Source: Rehmannia glutinosa
Lineage: Eukaryota; Streptophyta; Magnoliopsida; Lamiales; Orobanchaceae
Direction: 5' to 3'
Length of the DNA: 64,000 nucleotides
NCBI GenBank assembly: GCA_016081115.2
Contig: JABTTQ020001795.1
Location: forward strand, 558,001-622,000
The notes under the pieces are model-generated. The model did not search any database, had not been told where the DNA came from, and saw only the letters and a program-made list of their open reading frames with translations. The translations under genes were made by a program, and so were the position numbers. This document shows positions 22,089 through 33,641 of the stretch, in pieces (the first letter of the stretch is position 1; each line of letters begins with the position of its first letter).

Positions 22089-22625
22089 TGATACGCGTAA
22101 AATATACGTGGATTTCAGGGCTTAAAATGATATATAATTGATATATTTGTATGTATATTTAGTTTGTTTTACTTGGTTTCCTTTGTTGGGCGTGATACTG
22201 CGTACTCTTATTAATTTTACAGGAAATGGAGCTAAATTGGATAAAAAGCGATATCACGTTCCAAAGTATAGGTCAAGAGATAAGGTATGAGCAAAGATAT
22301 GAAGGAAAGAAGCATGGACGGTCAAACAAAAGGAAATTTCCTTCAAAAACTTCAAAACGCGCTAACAGTTTCCAGCACTAGCAGGGTTTAGTATTTTGGC
22401 CATAACTTCCTCTACAAAATTAATATTGAGGTGATTCAAGTGGCTATGCAAAGAAAAGCGAAAGGGCTACAACATTTATGAAGACTCTGGGATCACATTC
22501 CGATCGCACGACCCGACCGTGTGTGTTGACACGATCATGCGATGTAACTGGGGCTGAATTGGTCTCCTTTTCCTACTCAAACTCTGCAAGTGATATCTCC
22601 AAGCATCTATAAAAGAGATCCAAGG
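22089..22625 (+). repeat. LARD-B 5' LTR, first part
   Basis: Homologous to the complement of about 5775-6282. Contains the TATA box at 22607-22618. Ends with the target sequence CAAGG (22621-22625) that is repeated after copia-C. Confidence 0.8.
22607..22618 (+). promoter_or_regulatory. LARD-B LTR TATA box
   Basis: CTATAAAAGAGA, the same place as in LARD-A. Copia-C is inserted 7 bp after it, so transcription start and leader are now separated from the box by 4.35 kb. Confidence 0.55.
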
Positions 22626-23733
22626 TGTAGGTCCCAAGGGGTGTGAGTAAGTTTAGAAGGGGGGGGGGTTGAATAAAACTTACCAACTTTTCGATTTTAG
22701 TCCTTTTTAAAATATTACAGAGTTAAATACACAGCTAAGTCCTTGAGGGACAGCTAAGTTAGTTAACCACCAGAGTTAGCCACTCAACAGACTCGATTGA
22801 GCTGTTGATCGAATAACTCAGTTGTTTAGTCTAAACCTTAACTTGGCTGTGATGAGATTTTCAGCGGAAGACTTAACACCCTTCAATTTGGTTTAAGTTT
22901 GTTTTAACACTTGGTTTTAGCACTTTGTTAATTATCAATTTGGATAGAAAATTATCAAGCGGTATAAAGTGATATGCGTAAATAAAAATCTTTGAAATGT
23001 AAATGACACAATAATTTTTATAGAGGTTCGAAGATGGGGTAATTCTTCTACTCCTCTCTTCTCCAACTCTTGGAGGAATCCACTAAGTATTGATCAGAGT
23101 GCAGAGTGGTTTTCAGTCCGGATACAAGTCTTGATCAGACAGCTGATTTGATCCTTTGGGACTCGATCCGGAGATGCCTTGGTCACACGGTGGCTTCTCG
23201 TCCAACTCGGCCTTCTTCACATGGTGGTCGCTTTGCTACTACTTCAGCTCACTTGCTCAAGCTTCTTGGATTTGATCACGAAGCCCTCCAATAACTTGAG
23301 ACTGGTTCGACCTTGAACGTTTCTCCAATCCTCCTTGGAATGTAGACCCCTTTTGATTCTTCATAAGTTTCCTCTTCAACAGTTTGAAGTCATCTTTCCT
23401 TCACAGCTTAGTGTTTGATCGATTTCCTTCGAGATTTAGGCTTGAGGATTTTGCTTGAATAACTTGAGAATATATTGCAGGTTACAGTTCTTAATAATTG
23501 CTTGAATGCTCAGGTATACAAGGTTAACCAAGGTAACCTTTTCTCAAAGTGATTCCTCAGCCTTTTATAGTGAACTTTCAAAAATCTGCCCGTTGAAGAG
23601 ATAGGCTAATTTTCAAAAGTCACTTGTGTTCGTTGGCTTGTCATTTCTTAGTCTTAAATCTTGAGATGTAGACCTTTCCTCGTATTAAATGATTGTCCAG
23701 CTTTTCAGGTTCTGACATGAGGTGCAGTGCTTC
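22626..23733 (-). repeat. Copia-C 3' LTR, truncated
   Basis: Begins TGTAGGTCCCAAGGGG on the plus strand and aligns with 25398-26500. It stops near 23733 where the post-pol ORF is joined, so the first part of the LTR (U3 start) is missing. The TATA box is at 23561-23571 (complement CTATAAAAGG). Confidence 0.8.
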
Positions 23734-23740
23734 TTGTTCC

Positions 23741-25077
23741 TCAGCTTTTCAAGTCTGCTTTCTTCGCTGCTTCTTGTTCCTCAGCTGTTCTGTCTACCGC
23801 TGGGTCTTCAATTTGCCTCTGCTGATCGGCCTTAGGAGACTTGGCTGTTTCATCAATAATTTCTGGAGACTGCACTTGTTCAGTAGTCTCAGAGATCTTT
23901 TCTAGTTGAGTGGCAGACTCAGCTGTCTTCTCAAGCTCTGAACGCTTGGTGAGTCTTCTTCTTTTTGTCCTTACATGAGGAATTTTTGGTTCGGATACGG
24001 CTTCTTCAGATTCCTTGGTGGCGGGGGCCGGTGCATCTTTCTTTGTCTGAGGAGCTGCCTTTCTTGGCTTGGCAGTCCTCTTCTTCTTGATGGTTGGAGA
24101 AGGTATTTGAGGTTCCTTCTCCACCCTCGGCTGCAGGGGGGAGACACGGCTACAGGGGCAGGTGACTCGGCTGCAGGGACAGGTGCATCTTTCTTCTTAG
24201 CTGCAGGGGCAGCTATCTTCTTTGCAGCTGCATGGGCAGCTTTCTTCTTGGGAGGGGAAGTAACAACTGTTTCTTCAGGATCAGCTGATTCCCCATCGCC
24301 GGTATCCGCCCTCTTGGCATAGGCTCTCCTTTGAGCTCCTGAAAGGTTTGCCCGGAACATCTTCTTGTTGATATGGAACGACTTTCCATGTCGGAGTGGA
24401 ACACCCTTCACCTCCATCAAGTGGCCAATTACAAGGCTATAGCCCAGAGATCCTCCAAATGACCCATCGTCCTTGAAGGACTTATTTACAACATTCTGGC
24501 AGAGTCTGCTGTAGACGAATTCTGCCCAGTTGACCTTCTTTTCCTCCATGATCGCAGCCATGATGATCAGCTTGGTTTTGGACAGCTGATTGAAGCTTCT
24601 AAACTTCATGTCTACACATTTGGCGACGATATCCAGCAGTTTATGATAATCATCCTTCGGCTTAACAGCCTTCTTGTTTGTGTAGACAACTTTTGCAGCA
24701 CACTCGGGTTTGGCCAATTCCTTCCATGCAGCGACCAAATCAACGTCTGCTTCATATATCTCCGGCATGCCCTCCGACGGCAATAAACAGTGCTCCGCAA
24801 GGTCCTTTGTAGTGATTAGAATGTCCTTGCGGTGGACGGAGGACTTAATCCCTTCGTCCTGCACTTCAGCGTTTACGTAGAACTGGGCGACCTCCTCTAC
24901 GTACGTCATTTGGTATTCCAGTGTGAGAAAGGGTTTCAGCCCGGATTTCTCAATCTTATCAGCTATCTTCTTCACAAGGGTTTCATCGGAACCCTGCTTT
25001 ATCATCGCTTCAAAATACACGGTTGATCCGGTGTGGATTTGCTTTGCTAGCTTAGTAAAATCATGTGCTGGTGCCAT
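23741..25077 (-). pseudogene. Copia-C post-pol ORF (transposon-protein-like domain plus disordered tail)
   Basis: The start MAPAHDFTKLAKQIH at 25077 is preferred over the upstream ATG at 25095 because copia-III starts MAPKLDFVK. The N-terminal ~240 residues include VEEVAQFYVNAEVQDEG, LAEHCLLPSEGMPEIY, VNWAEFVYSRLCQN and GYSLVIGHLMEVKGVPLRHG. The layout resembles the 'putative plant transposon protein' domain (Pfam Transposase_32-type) rather than a known envelope. It continues as an Ala/Lys/Pro-rich tail. A frameshift near 24120 separates the end (24124-23741). The protein is truncated where it meets the LTR. Function unknown. Confidence 0.7.
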
Positions 25078-25397
25078 TTCAGTGATTTTTACCAAACTAA
25101 ACTTGACGAACTTGCTCTGAAGACTGGTAGGGTTTTGAGAGAAAAGATACTTGCTTTCTTTGCTTTGGAAAGATGAACAGTTTAAGTGAGAGAAAGAAAA
25201 ACTGAACGAAAGAGTATATAAGGGGTATGAAAGGACGTATTTTTGGTTTTTGAAATTTTGATCAAGATCAACGGCTCAGATTTAGCACGTCTCATTTGCA
25301 TTTAATTGCTCGCATTTAATGCGGTAGCATTTATATCCAATCATATGCTTGTTGTGCAGCTTTTGACTGTACCCGTCATTATTGCGCTGACGTAAGG
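25078..25397 (-). promoter_or_regulatory. Region before the copia-C post-pol ORF
   Basis: On the minus strand the LTR end is followed by TTACGTCA (25395-25388), then an AT-rich stretch with CCCCTTATATACT (25224-25212) about 135 bp before the ORF start. The same order occurs before the ORF in copia-III (60715-60722, 60886-60896). A promoter role is inferred from this conservation only. Confidence 0.4.
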
Positions 25398-26976
25398 TGT
25401 AGGTCCCAAGGGGTGTGAGTAAGGTTTAGAAGGGGGGCTTGAATAAACCTTACCAATTCGATTTTAGTCCTTTTTAAAATATTACAGAGTTAAATACACA
25501 ACTAAGTCCTTGAGGGACAACTAAGTTAGTTAACCAGCAGAGTTAGCCACTCAACGGATTTCGATTGATTTGTTGATAGAATAACTCAATTGCTTAGTCT
25601 AAACCTTAACTTTGTGATGAGATTTTCATTGGAAGACTTAACACCCTTGAATTTGGTTTAAGTTTGTTTTAACACTTGGTTTTAGCACTTTGTTAATTAT
25701 CGTTAGATAGCAAATTATATCAGGTATAAAGTGATATGCGTAAATAAAAATCTTTGAAATGTAAATGACACAATAATTTTTATAGAGGTTCGAAGATAGG
25801 GTAATTCTTCTACTCCTCTCTTCTCCAACTCCCGGAGGAATCCACTAAGTATTGATCGAGTGCGAGTGGTTATCGGTCCCGATACAAGTCTTGATCACAC
25901 GGTGACTTGATCCTTTGGGACTCGATCCGAGATGCCTTGGTCACACGGTGGCTTCTCATCCGACTCGCCTTCTTCATAGGGCGGTTGCCTTGCTACTTCA
26001 CTCACTTGCTCAAGCTTCTTGGATTTGATCACGAAACCCTCCAATAACTTGAGACTGGTTCGACCTTGAACCTTTCTACAATCCTCCTTGGAATGTAGAC
26101 CCCTTGATTCTTCAAAAGTTTTCTCTTCAACAGTTTGAAGTCGTCTTTCCTTCACAGCTTAGTGCTGGATCGATTTCCTTCGAGATTTAGGCTTGAGGAT
26201 TTTGCTTGAATAACTTGAGAATATATCGCAGGTTACAGTTCTTAATAATTGCTTGAATGCTCAGGTATACAAAGTTAACCAAGGTAACCTTTTCTCAAAG
26301 TGATTCCTCAGCCTTTTATAGTGAACTTTCAAAAATCTGCCCGTTGAAGAGATAGGCTAATTTTCAAAAGTCACTTGTGTTCGTTGGCTTGTCTTTTCTT
26401 AGTCTTCAATCTTGAGTTGTAGACCTTTCCTCGTATTAAATGAATGTCCAGCTTTTCAGGTTCTGACACGAGGTGCAGTGCTTCCCATTGGTTTATTCAT
26501 TTTGCACGCTTCTGGGACTGAGCACTTTAAGACATGGCAGCATGGAAGTATTACTTGTTTAGGTAATATTCTTGATTTTTGTGAAACAGATTCTTTTCAG
26601 TTAACTCCTCTTTGCAGCTGCCTTTTCCTAGGTGACTTGAGTCTCCTCCAATGATTGAAAGACTCATCTGTCACTTCAATTTGACTTGGCTTGTCTTCTT
26701 TGGCTGACTTGACTGACTCTTCATACAACTGTATCACAGCTGATACTCCTTCCGTCGAGTTCTAGACATCTCTTCCTTGCCATACTCAGCTGCTTCACAG
26801 CGGAGTCTTCATTCTAGTCTTCAGTTGACTTCTTGTATATCCAGGCATAGCTGACTTAACTCAGCTTATACATCCCTATCTATTACAATACAAATTACAA
26901 GAAAAAAGGGTGCCAACTTTCTAGTCTAAGTTTTTATATGGCATTCATCAAAATCTAAACAATAAATTTCCCAACA
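25398..26976 (-). repeat. Copia-C 5' LTR
   Basis: 1579 bp, plus-strand ends TGTAGGTCCC and AATTTCCCAACA. TATA box at 26312-26322 (complement). Homologous to the copia-I LTRs in inverse orientation. Confidence 0.85.
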
Positions 26977-27944
26977 CAAGGCTTGCACGAAAATACATCA
27001 TTCCAGACAGCAAAAACACATCAAATAATACAGGAATGCAAGAATCGAAGATCTTCTGAGTAAAAAAGGCTAGGTCGCGAAGAACACCACAAAGCTTTCG
27101 CATCTAGGGAGCACAAGAGCTTTGAGGGCTTGGAAGGGGAATTCATCCTGACAAGAAGGGGTTTCTTTCTATGTCTAAGAACTCTTGTATGTGCTTATAT
27201 GATATCTAAATATTGATTTGAATTTGTCTATGAGTTTATAATCAATGTTTGGCATATTTTTCGGATCTTAGGGGCATAATTGGAACTGTGGATTTGTATT
27301 AAATATGATTATTTGTTTTCTTAATTAATTCATGCTTTCTATTTTATGAATTCGAGTGACTATATATAATTGTTTTTTATCTGATCAATAATTTGCATTT
27401 CATACTTCTAGTCCATAATCCGGGAGATGAGTTCTAGTAAGATGAAAATCGAATTCAGACATGAAACATGTGTGACAGGCGTGTTTGTGGGGAGTTATTC
27501 ACTAATCTTTTTGGAGTTAATAAGAATTGTAACAATCCGAGAGGACTACAATTGTTATTAATCAACTGTTTACGCACCACCTGGACAGATGAGTAAATGA
27601 ATTTAGGAGTTGAACCTATAGAATTGCATGAATTGGTTTTTAAAACTTTATTCGCATTTAATAGTGAAGAATGAAGTTGAGATTATGTGCCTAAGGTTGC
27701 TCCTAAAGATGTTCAAAATACTTGTGGGGTTCATAAATTTATTTTATTTATTTTTCTTTATTTTCGAGTTTTAGTTATTAAAATACTTGATTTTCGGTCG
27801 CTTCAATAAAATTGGAATACGATGTTATTATAACCTAAGTGTTTTCAGATTCAATCATTGAGGAATACGACATTGCTTGCCATTATTCTATAAACTACAT
27901 AGTACACTTCTAGTTGTATGAACCAAAATATATTTGGCGAAACG
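26977..27944 (+). repeat. LARD-B 5' LTR, second part
   Basis: Resumes after the CAAGG duplication with GCTTGCACGAAA and aligns with the complement of 4816-5780 of LARD-A. The last bases before the PBS are diverged, so the end is given to within a few bases. Confidence 0.8.
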
Positions 27945-27950
27945 GGTTTT

Positions 27951-27968
27951 TGGCGCCGTTGCTGGAGA
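27951..27968 (+). promoter_or_regulatory. LARD-B primer binding site (tRNA-Asp)
   Basis: TGGCGCCGTTGCTGGAGA, complementary to the tRNA-Asp 3' end with two mismatches near the inner end. Matches the LARD-A PBS. Confidence 0.8.
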
Positions 27969-30052
27969 TTGATTAGATTCTACTTAGCTATAGTAATAAG
28001 TAGTTCAATCTTAATTGAAACTTATTTTTTGTAATATTTTTTCTTTTTTTGATTTTTTTTAATTTATTTTTTCTCTTCTTCGTTTCTAACATTGTTTTTG
28101 TTGAATGCGAGACTGAAATCGTTGGAGATACAATAAGCCCAAATTGCAACTGCAGTGGGAGGCCAACATCAAAATGGCAAATTCCCAGGCGATACTTAAT
28201 CCGAGAAAATAGTGTAATGCCATTCGGCTGATGGATGGTACAAAATATGAGGGCTCAAATATTTCAACCGGCACGGTTCAACGAAAGTGATGCTAGAAAT
28301 CTGAGTCTGGCTGAAGACGAAAAACTTAGCGCTTTGTGGGAGGCAACCTAAGAAACGTCGCGACAAACCCTGGGGGTTATTGAAAAAAAAAAAGAAAAAA
28401 ACAAAAAAAAAAAAAAAAAAAAGAAAAAAAAAATACGCACACAGGCGTGTGGACGCACACGATTTGACCGTGCAATCTACTCTTCCAAGTTTCAAATTTG
28501 ATGGACGAGTTCCTAGAATCACCGGATCGATCCAGGTAAGTACTCTTTACGCACCTCTTTCTTTTGATAATTTTCATATGTTCAGGACGAAGCATATTTT
28601 AAGTTTGGGGGGGTTGTCAAGAATGCGTAATTTAGTACTTTCTTCCATTGCATTTAGAACTGCATGTAGAGCACTTTGCATTATAATTTTAGAATGAAAA
28701 AAAAATTCGATTTTTTGTTGAATTTTTTGATTTTTTTGTTTTATTGTTTTAGCACATTTATCGCTTTAGCACGTTTAATTACTGTTGTGTGTAGTTTTAA
28801 TTCAGTTTTTATACTCAACTCCCGTATGATTTTACTATAAATATTTTATGGCATGGGATAACATACTTGTGGGAATAATGTAATAAATTGTTAGGAAGAA
28901 AGTTATTTAATTGCTTGGCATTTATTAAGAAAATTGGGTATTTGAGCATGTTGCGAAAAATAAGCCTGTGAGCTTTTGTACGTTAAACTGCTTTATATTA
29001 TGCAGACTTATTTTTCTTGAGTGGGTCATTCATGATTGATAGAACTCTAGAACTTGCTCTGGTATCTTCATTAAAGCCATGTGTGTGTACAATTTCGGAA
29101 AATGATTTAAGGCCATCTTTGTTTAGCCTACTTAGCCTAAAAAGCTTACCTATGAACTCATGATTCCCTAGTCAGCCAATTTTGAGCCAAAACTATTATT
29201 CTGAGCCACATTGATCTTTAAAATTTAAAAATATTTTTATCCCTGAAATTTTTGGGCATATAGAAAATAAACAAGTTTGGGGGAGAAGTGACGAAAATTT
29301 ATGAAAAAAAGAGAAGAAGTTGGCAAAAGAAAGAGCGATGAGCAGTACTGGGTAATTGAAAAAAAATATATATACATGAAGCTCGAAAAAGAAAGAAAAT
29401 CTCTGCAAAAAAATTTCATTCAGAAAATCGAGCAAAAGAAAAGAAAAATTCTAAAAATTATGGGAAAAAAATGAGAGCTTGATGCTAAAGAAAAAAAAAG
29501 AAGGAAAAAAGACCTAAGAATGAAAAATGAGAAATAAGGGTGGAATTGAGTTGAAAAAAGAAAACTGATATTATGTTAAAATTGGGTTGATGAATTGCAA
29601 GTCTGTATGCTTAAATTCTATTTGCTCAAGTCAAGTCACTCAATCCAAATTTCCTTAACCCTTACCAAAGAGCCTACATTACAACCTAATAAAAGTCCTT
29701 TTTGATTCTTAAGTTGTGCACACAAAAGTGGTAGAGATGTTAGACAATTTGCAAGCCTATGGTAGTTCTACTTTCACTGAATTGAATTTGAGCGTAAACA
29801 CTATCCATACACTGCTGAGAGTCGAGTGATACACTAATACTTGTGAGTCGCGATGTCAGGTACCCGAAAGAGTATTAATTATGCCAAGTTTTTGAATAAT
29901 GACTTCTTGATGATGAATTACATGATTTCCTTGGGTATGGAGTCAAATGTTATTTAAATGTTCATAGTGTTCTTAGGTGTTCATTCGTTTTTACCCCTTA
30001 TATTATTTTTCTTAATTTGCTCGAGGACGAGCAATGCTTTAAGTTTGGGGGA
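27969..30052 (+). other. LARD-B internal region, non-coding
   Basis: Colinear with the LARD-A interior. From left to right: a short frame beginning at 28247 with QIFQPARFNESDARNLSLAE, an A-rich tract (28380-28432), GCACACAGGCGTGTGGACGC, the splice donor CAG|GTAAGT at 28533-28541, and purine tracts AAGTTTGGGGG at 28601-28613, 29273-29283 and 30041-30051. The other open frames are artefacts of A-rich sequence. No known protein domain is present. Confidence 0.65.
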
Positions 30053-30339
30053 CGAAGAAGGCAAGAGAGTCAGATGGAAGATTTTTGAAATGTCAATAGA
30101 GGAATGTGAATTACGAGAGGTATATGGCGAAGAAGATATATACACATGGATTAATAGGAGGACAAGTGATCAATTAATATTTGAAAAGCTTGATCGTTTT
30201 CTTAGTACAATCGAATGGAGACTGCTATATCCCATGGCTCATATGTGCACATTAGAGTTTTATTCCTCGGATCATCGGGCTATTAATGTACGTTGGTCAC
30301 GACAAAATGACATCAGTGTGAAACGACGAACTGAAACTT
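30053..30339 (+). pseudogene. LINE-1 ORF2 endonuclease, second part
   Basis: Begins with the second copy of the 198-bp duplicated segment, then continues past the LARD-B insertion point: ECELREVYGEEDIYTWINRR, LDRFLSTIEW and SSDHRAINV (catalytic SDH) in one open frame. The left copy has a stop in this stretch. Cut at 30339 by copia-I. Confidence 0.85.
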
Positions 30340-31867
30340 TGTTGGGAAATTTATTGTTTAGATTTTGATGAATGCCATGTAAAACTTAGAATAGGAAGTT
30401 GGCACCCCATTTTTGTTGTAAACGCATCTTTGTAATAAATAAGGGTGGTCAAGCCGAGTTAAGTCGCCTATGCCCAAACATGCAAGAAGACAAATGGAGA
30501 CTAGAAGGAAGACTCGCGAGACAAGTGAGTATGGCAAAGAAGAGTAGACGGGAACTCTATCAAGGAGCGGTGAGATACTGAGTGAGTGGAGTAATAGTCA
30601 AGTCAACTCAAGAAAAGCCAAGTCTCAAGTTGAAGTGACAGAATAGTCATCCATGATTGGAAGTCGACTCTAAGTCACCTGGGGAAAGCAAGGAAATGCG
30701 CATCAAGTCGAGATAATCGAAAAAGATCCGTTGTACGTAAATCAAGAGAATTACCTAAACAAGTAATATCTCCATACTACCTTTCTCAAGTGCTCAGTCG
30801 AAGCGTGCAAAAGGAATAAACCAATGGGAAGCACTACACCGTGTCGAACTCGAAAAGGTGAAGAACAATTCATACGAGGAAATGGCAATTCCAAGGATCG
30901 CAACAAGACAAGCCAACGATCGTAAGTGACTTTCAAAAATAAGCCTATCTCTTCAACGGGCGATTTTTGAAAGATCACTATAAAAGGCCGAGGAATGACT
31001 ACGAGAGCAAGTGACGTAACCAAAAACATTCAAGCAATTATTAGAATCAGTAAACCTCGAAATATTCTCAAGTTATTAAACTCTCAATCCTCAAGCCTAC
31101 ACTACGAAGAACATCAATCCAACACTCACCGTGAAGGAAAGATAACTTCAATCGGTTGAATAGGAAATCTTGAAAAATCAAGGGGTCTACATTCCTCGAA
31201 GGATTGTAGGAAGGTTCAAGGTCGAACCAAGTCTTGAGCTTTTGGAGGGCTTAATGATCAAATCCAAAAAGCTTGAGCAAGTGAGTCATGTAGTAGCAAG
31301 CAAAGCATTTTTGCCTGTGAAGAAGAAGCCGAGTCGCACGAGAAGCCGGTGAGTGATCAAGGCGTCTCGATCGAGTCCCAAAGGATCAAGTCATTTGTGT
31401 GATCAAGACTTGTATCCGGACTGTTACCACTTTGTATACCGATTAATACCTAGTGGATTCCTCCCGGGAGTTGGAGAAGAGAGGAGTAGAAGAATTACCC
31501 CATCTTGAACCTCTATAAAAATCTTATTGTGTCATTTACATTTCAGCACTTAAATTCCTGCACTATATTTGCTTAATTCTGCTGACATATTTGCTATCCA
31601 TTAGATAATTTCTAAGGGTGTTAAGTCTTCCGCTGAAAACAAACTACAGTTGAGTTAATTTAGTCTTAACAAATTTGAGTTATTCCATCAACAAACTCGG
31701 TTGAGTCCGTTGAGAGACTAACTCTCTTGATTAACTAAATTGGTCTGTCCACCAAGGACACAGCTGAGTAACATCAACTCTGAAATTTAAAAAGGACTAA
31801 ATAGAAAAAGTTGTTAAGGTTTATTCAACCCCCTTCTAAATCTTACACCCACCCCTTGGGACCTACA
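30340..31867 (+). repeat. Copia-I 5' LTR
   Basis: 1528 bp, TGTTGGGAAATT...GGGACCTACA. TATA box CTATAAAAGG at 30978-30987. It lacks about 45 bp present in the 3' LTR near 44132 but otherwise aligns closely. Confidence 0.9.
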
Positions 31868-31869
31868 AG

Positions 31870-31880
31870 TGGTATCGAGC
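31870..31880 (+). promoter_or_regulatory. Copia-I primer binding site (initiator tRNA-Met)
   Basis: TGGTATCGAGC, two bases after the LTR. The usual copia PBS is TGGTATCAGAGC, so one A of the CAG is missing here. Confidence 0.75.
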
Positions 31881-31991
31881 GGTTGGTTCATTGAGCCTTC
31901 CGACCGGTTCTTGAACTAGATCTCCAAATTTTTCAAAGTCCGCTTTAGTACTTAATTCTTCAAAACTTTTTTATCATTAAAATTTATTATC

Positions 31992-33110
31992 ATGGAAGCA
32001 AATTTGACACGCATCCCTATGTTCACAATTGAAGAATTTGGTGATTGGAAAATTCGTGATGCGAGTGCTCATCTATCAAAGATTACATGATGAGATGTGG
32101 ATAGTGATAGAGGATGGGCCACCGCAAATCTTAAAGGTGAACACAATTTGTAAGAAGAGTGCGGTGAAGGTGAAGAGGATATAGCTCCCAGGCCGCCTAT
32201 GATCGAAAAACCAAGAGTCGAATGGACAAATGATGACAGAAAAATATATAACTTGGACAATGTGGCCAAGGACATTCTTTACAAAACCCTGGACAAAGCC
32301 ATGTTCAACAAAGTTAAATCATGCAAAACGGCTAAAGAAATCTGGGACAAGCTAACATTAATTTGTGAAGGCTCGAGCAAATCAAAGAAAACAAATTATC
32401 GGTGGTCAGACAGAAATTTGAGAACTTCAAAATGATCTCAGGAGAGAACCTAGATCAATTGGATGCTCGATTCACAGAAATCACCAATGAGTCACAAAGA
32501 CTTGGAAAAGAATATACACAGAAGGAAATGTGTATGAAGATCCTAAAAAGTCTTCCAGTTGAATGGGAAATGAAGGTCATGGCACTAAGACATTCCATGG
32601 ACCTATCAAAAACATCCAACCATGAATTATTCTTCGGATCTCAAAGCCTATGAGTTTGAGAGAAGAAAGAGACAGGAAGAGACAATTTTGCACTCCAAAA
32701 CAAATTTGCTCTAATTGTTAAAGATGGGAAGAGAGCTGAGGTCAAAGAAGTTATTGACCCAGAAGAAATAGCCCTACTAGTAAAAAGGTTCAACAAGTTC
32801 TTCAATAAGAACTACAAGAGAGGTAAGGGCGAATCCTCCAGAAGACACTCAGCTCCTTCCAAGTCAAGGGAAGATAGGCCAAACAAGAAGACAGATCATC
32901 AAAAAGTGAATATCAAAGGTCGACAATCCAAGAATGGAAAGAGGTGATCAAAAGGTTGAGTATCTATCTTTGAACCGCAGCAACCAGGTCACTACGCCAT
33001 TGATTGCCCATATCCCGTAGTCAACAAATACAGAATGAAGAAGAAAGAAAGGTCTTGAGAGAAAGAAGACAAGAAAAGAAAAAGGCAATGTTTGCAGAGA
33101 TCGCCGAGAC
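31992..33110 (+). pseudogene. Copia-I gag, N-terminal and middle part
   Basis: Start MEANLTRIPMFTIEEFGDWK at 31992, then a frameshift and LHDEMWIVIEDGPPQIL. The frame 32199-32434 has VAKDILYKTLDKAMFNKV and KTAKEIWDKLTLICEGS. The frame 32402-32653 has LDARFTEITNESQRLGKEY and MKILKSLPVEWEMKVMALR. This is the UBN2 gag domain of plant copia elements. A degraded zinc knuckle follows (QQPGHYAIDCP near 32980) in which the first cysteines are lost. Gag forms the virus-like particle. At least four breaks. Confidence 0.85.
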
Positions 33111-33640
33111 ATGCCCAAGTCGAGAGAGACAATCGATTAGAGAGTAGTGAAGCCGACTACTCAAGTGACTCAAGAAGAAGCCCTAACTGTTTGATGGCCA
33201 AGGAACAAGATCAACCTCGACCAAGAAGATGAGGTACACTCCAACTCATCAAACTCGATTCTAGTGATAGTGATGCGACACACACACTTCATCACCTCTG
33301 ATCTTTATGATTCATTAGGCAAAATGATGAAAGATTTTGAACACATTAAATCCTCACACACACTACTTAAATGAGGAAAAAAAGTCTACTCAAGAGCAAA
33401 AACTTACTTACGGTGACTAAGGAGTTGAGTACTCTAAGTCAAATAGTGATGAGAATGGAAGTTTAAAGACGAAAATGCAAAGTTATTAGCAGAAATAGCC
33501 GCTATAGAAAAGAGGAAAATGATCTCAAAAATGTGATTGCCTCATTCACTAAGGCATCTAAATCTTTGGATGATCTTATTATGAGTCAAAGAGAATGTGG
33601 AGACAAGACAGGCTTAGGATTTAATTCCACTATCTCCAAG
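33111..33640 (+). other. Copia-I gag C-terminal linker, degraded
   Basis: Sequence rich in Lys, Glu and Ser codons but broken in all frames. It joins the zinc-knuckle area to the basic region at 33642. Confidence 0.45.
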
Positions 33641-33641
33641 A

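Larger units (their letters stand above)
22626..26976 (-). mobile_element. Copia-C: internally deleted Sirevirus-like copia element
   Basis: Flanked by a perfect 5-bp target duplication CAAGG (22621-22625 and 26977-26981). Read on the minus strand: full 5' LTR (26976-25398), directly joined to the region that normally lies after pol (25397-25078), the post-pol ORF (25077-23741), and a truncated 3' LTR (about 23733-22626). PBS, gag, protease, integrase, RT and RNase H are absent. Same family as copia-I and copia-III. Confidence 0.85.
22089..30052 (+). mobile_element. LARD-B: non-coding LTR retrotransposon lacking its 3' LTR
   Basis: Same family as LARD-A, plus strand. The 5' LTR starts TGATACGCGTAAAATATACG at 22089 and is split by copia-C. 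It resumes at 26977 and runs to about 27944, followed by PBS, internal region and a final purine tract at 30041-30051. Instead of a 3' LTR, LINE-1 sequence follows directly. No coding capacity for gag or pol. Confidence 0.85.

Noticed and set aside
28380..28697. Lys-rich open frame beginning with a poly-Lys run
   Set aside because: Generated by the A-rich tract of LARD-B; the matching position of LARD-A is not open in the same phase.
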